Made by a program: the position numbers and the translations under genes. From Sedimentibacter acidaminivorans (GTDB taxonomy: Bacteria; Bacillota; Clostridia; Tissierellales; Sedimentibacteraceae), in the NCBI RefSeq assembly GCF_017873955.1, contig NZ_JAGGKS010000009.1, positions 1-64,000 of the forward strand: a stretch of 64,000 bases of DNA, in the 5' to 3' direction. The notes beneath the pieces were generated by a model, which searched no databases, had not been told where the DNA came from, and saw only the letters and a list, made by a program, of their open reading frames with translations. How positions within the stretch are numbered: position 1 is the stretch's first letter; each line of letters opens with the position of its first letter. Positions 63,910-64,000 of the stretch are shown piece by piece.

Positions 63910-64000
63910 ATGATTAAAAGCTTTATAAGTTATTATAAACCCGTCAAAAAAATATTTTTCATTGACATGGTATGCGCACTAACTGTATCTATATGTGATT
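63910..64000 (+). CDS. Start of an ABC exporter gene (partial)
   Basis: An ATG at 63910 with AAGGAG 7 nt upstream opens a frame that continues past the window. The first ~30 residues read MIKSFISYYKPVKKIFFIDM followed by VCALTVSICD. A short amphipathic start leading into a first membrane helix of this wording is typical of fused permease-ATPase exporters (MsbA/LmrA type). The ATPase part is outside the window. Confidence 0.6.
   Translation, partial: MIKSFISYYKPVKKIFFIDMVCALTVSICD

Overview
The window is low-G+C DNA with clostridial character: strong GGAGG-type ribosome binding sites, T-tailed rho-independent terminators, a T-box leader on ileS, several proteins with S-layer homology (SLH) domains, a bacteriohemerythrin and an Opp peptide transporter. 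It most likely comes from an anaerobic member of the Clostridia/Tissierellia; nothing here fixes the genus. Nearly all genes lie on the minus strand.

Positions 1-33.5 kb form an accessory surface-protein region. It encodes a partial glycine-rich surface protein, two large leucine-rich-repeat (BspA-like) proteins with closely related C-terminal SLH anchors (3191-6400 and 26802-31109), a third LRR/Ig/SLH protein (14419-18273), a smaller SLH protein (18552-20126) and a large cadherin-like/Ig protein without an anchor (20153-22891). Sensor-regulator genes sit between them: a 7TM-type kinase with an OmpR-type regulator (6596-9083), a LytS-type kinase with a LytTR regulator (23132-25101), an AgrC-like GHKL kinase with a second LytTR regulator (31383-33516), and a histidine-kinase remnant (2736-3035). 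The most notable result is in the promoters. Two surface-gene promoters share a three-copy direct repeat (GTTCAC type, 22- and 21-bp periods) at identical distance from a matched -35/-10 pair. Two other promoters, one for the 26.8-31.1 kb surface protein and one for the AgrC-like kinase, share a different two-copy repeat (GCAAWTRCCCC, 21-bp period), again at identical distance from the -10. This looks like two parallel, sequence-distinct LytTR circuits, each driving neighbouring cell-surface proteins.

The same region holds guanine deaminase, a U32-family protein, RhuM and genomic debris: a 3' fragment of tRNA-Cys, an ISL3-like transposase remnant, a broken FMN-binding domain, a frameshifted small protein, and a G+C-rich possibly structured segment near 13.5 kb.

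Positions 33.6-64 kb are more ordinary housekeeping and transport DNA: RNA methyltransferase (RlmD/TrmA family), thioesterase, flavodoxin-like protein, PTS enzyme I, a WG-repeat secreted protein, an efflux operon with a TolC-family protein, an HlyD adaptor and two ABC-2 permeases but no local ATPase, a PhoR/PhoB-type two-component pair, ileS with its T-box, a FAD/Rieske oxidoreductase, a GGDEF/EAL protein with a substrate-binding sensor domain, bacteriohemerythrin, a tRNA adenine methyltransferase, a complete oppABCDF-type operon and the first codons of an ABC exporter.
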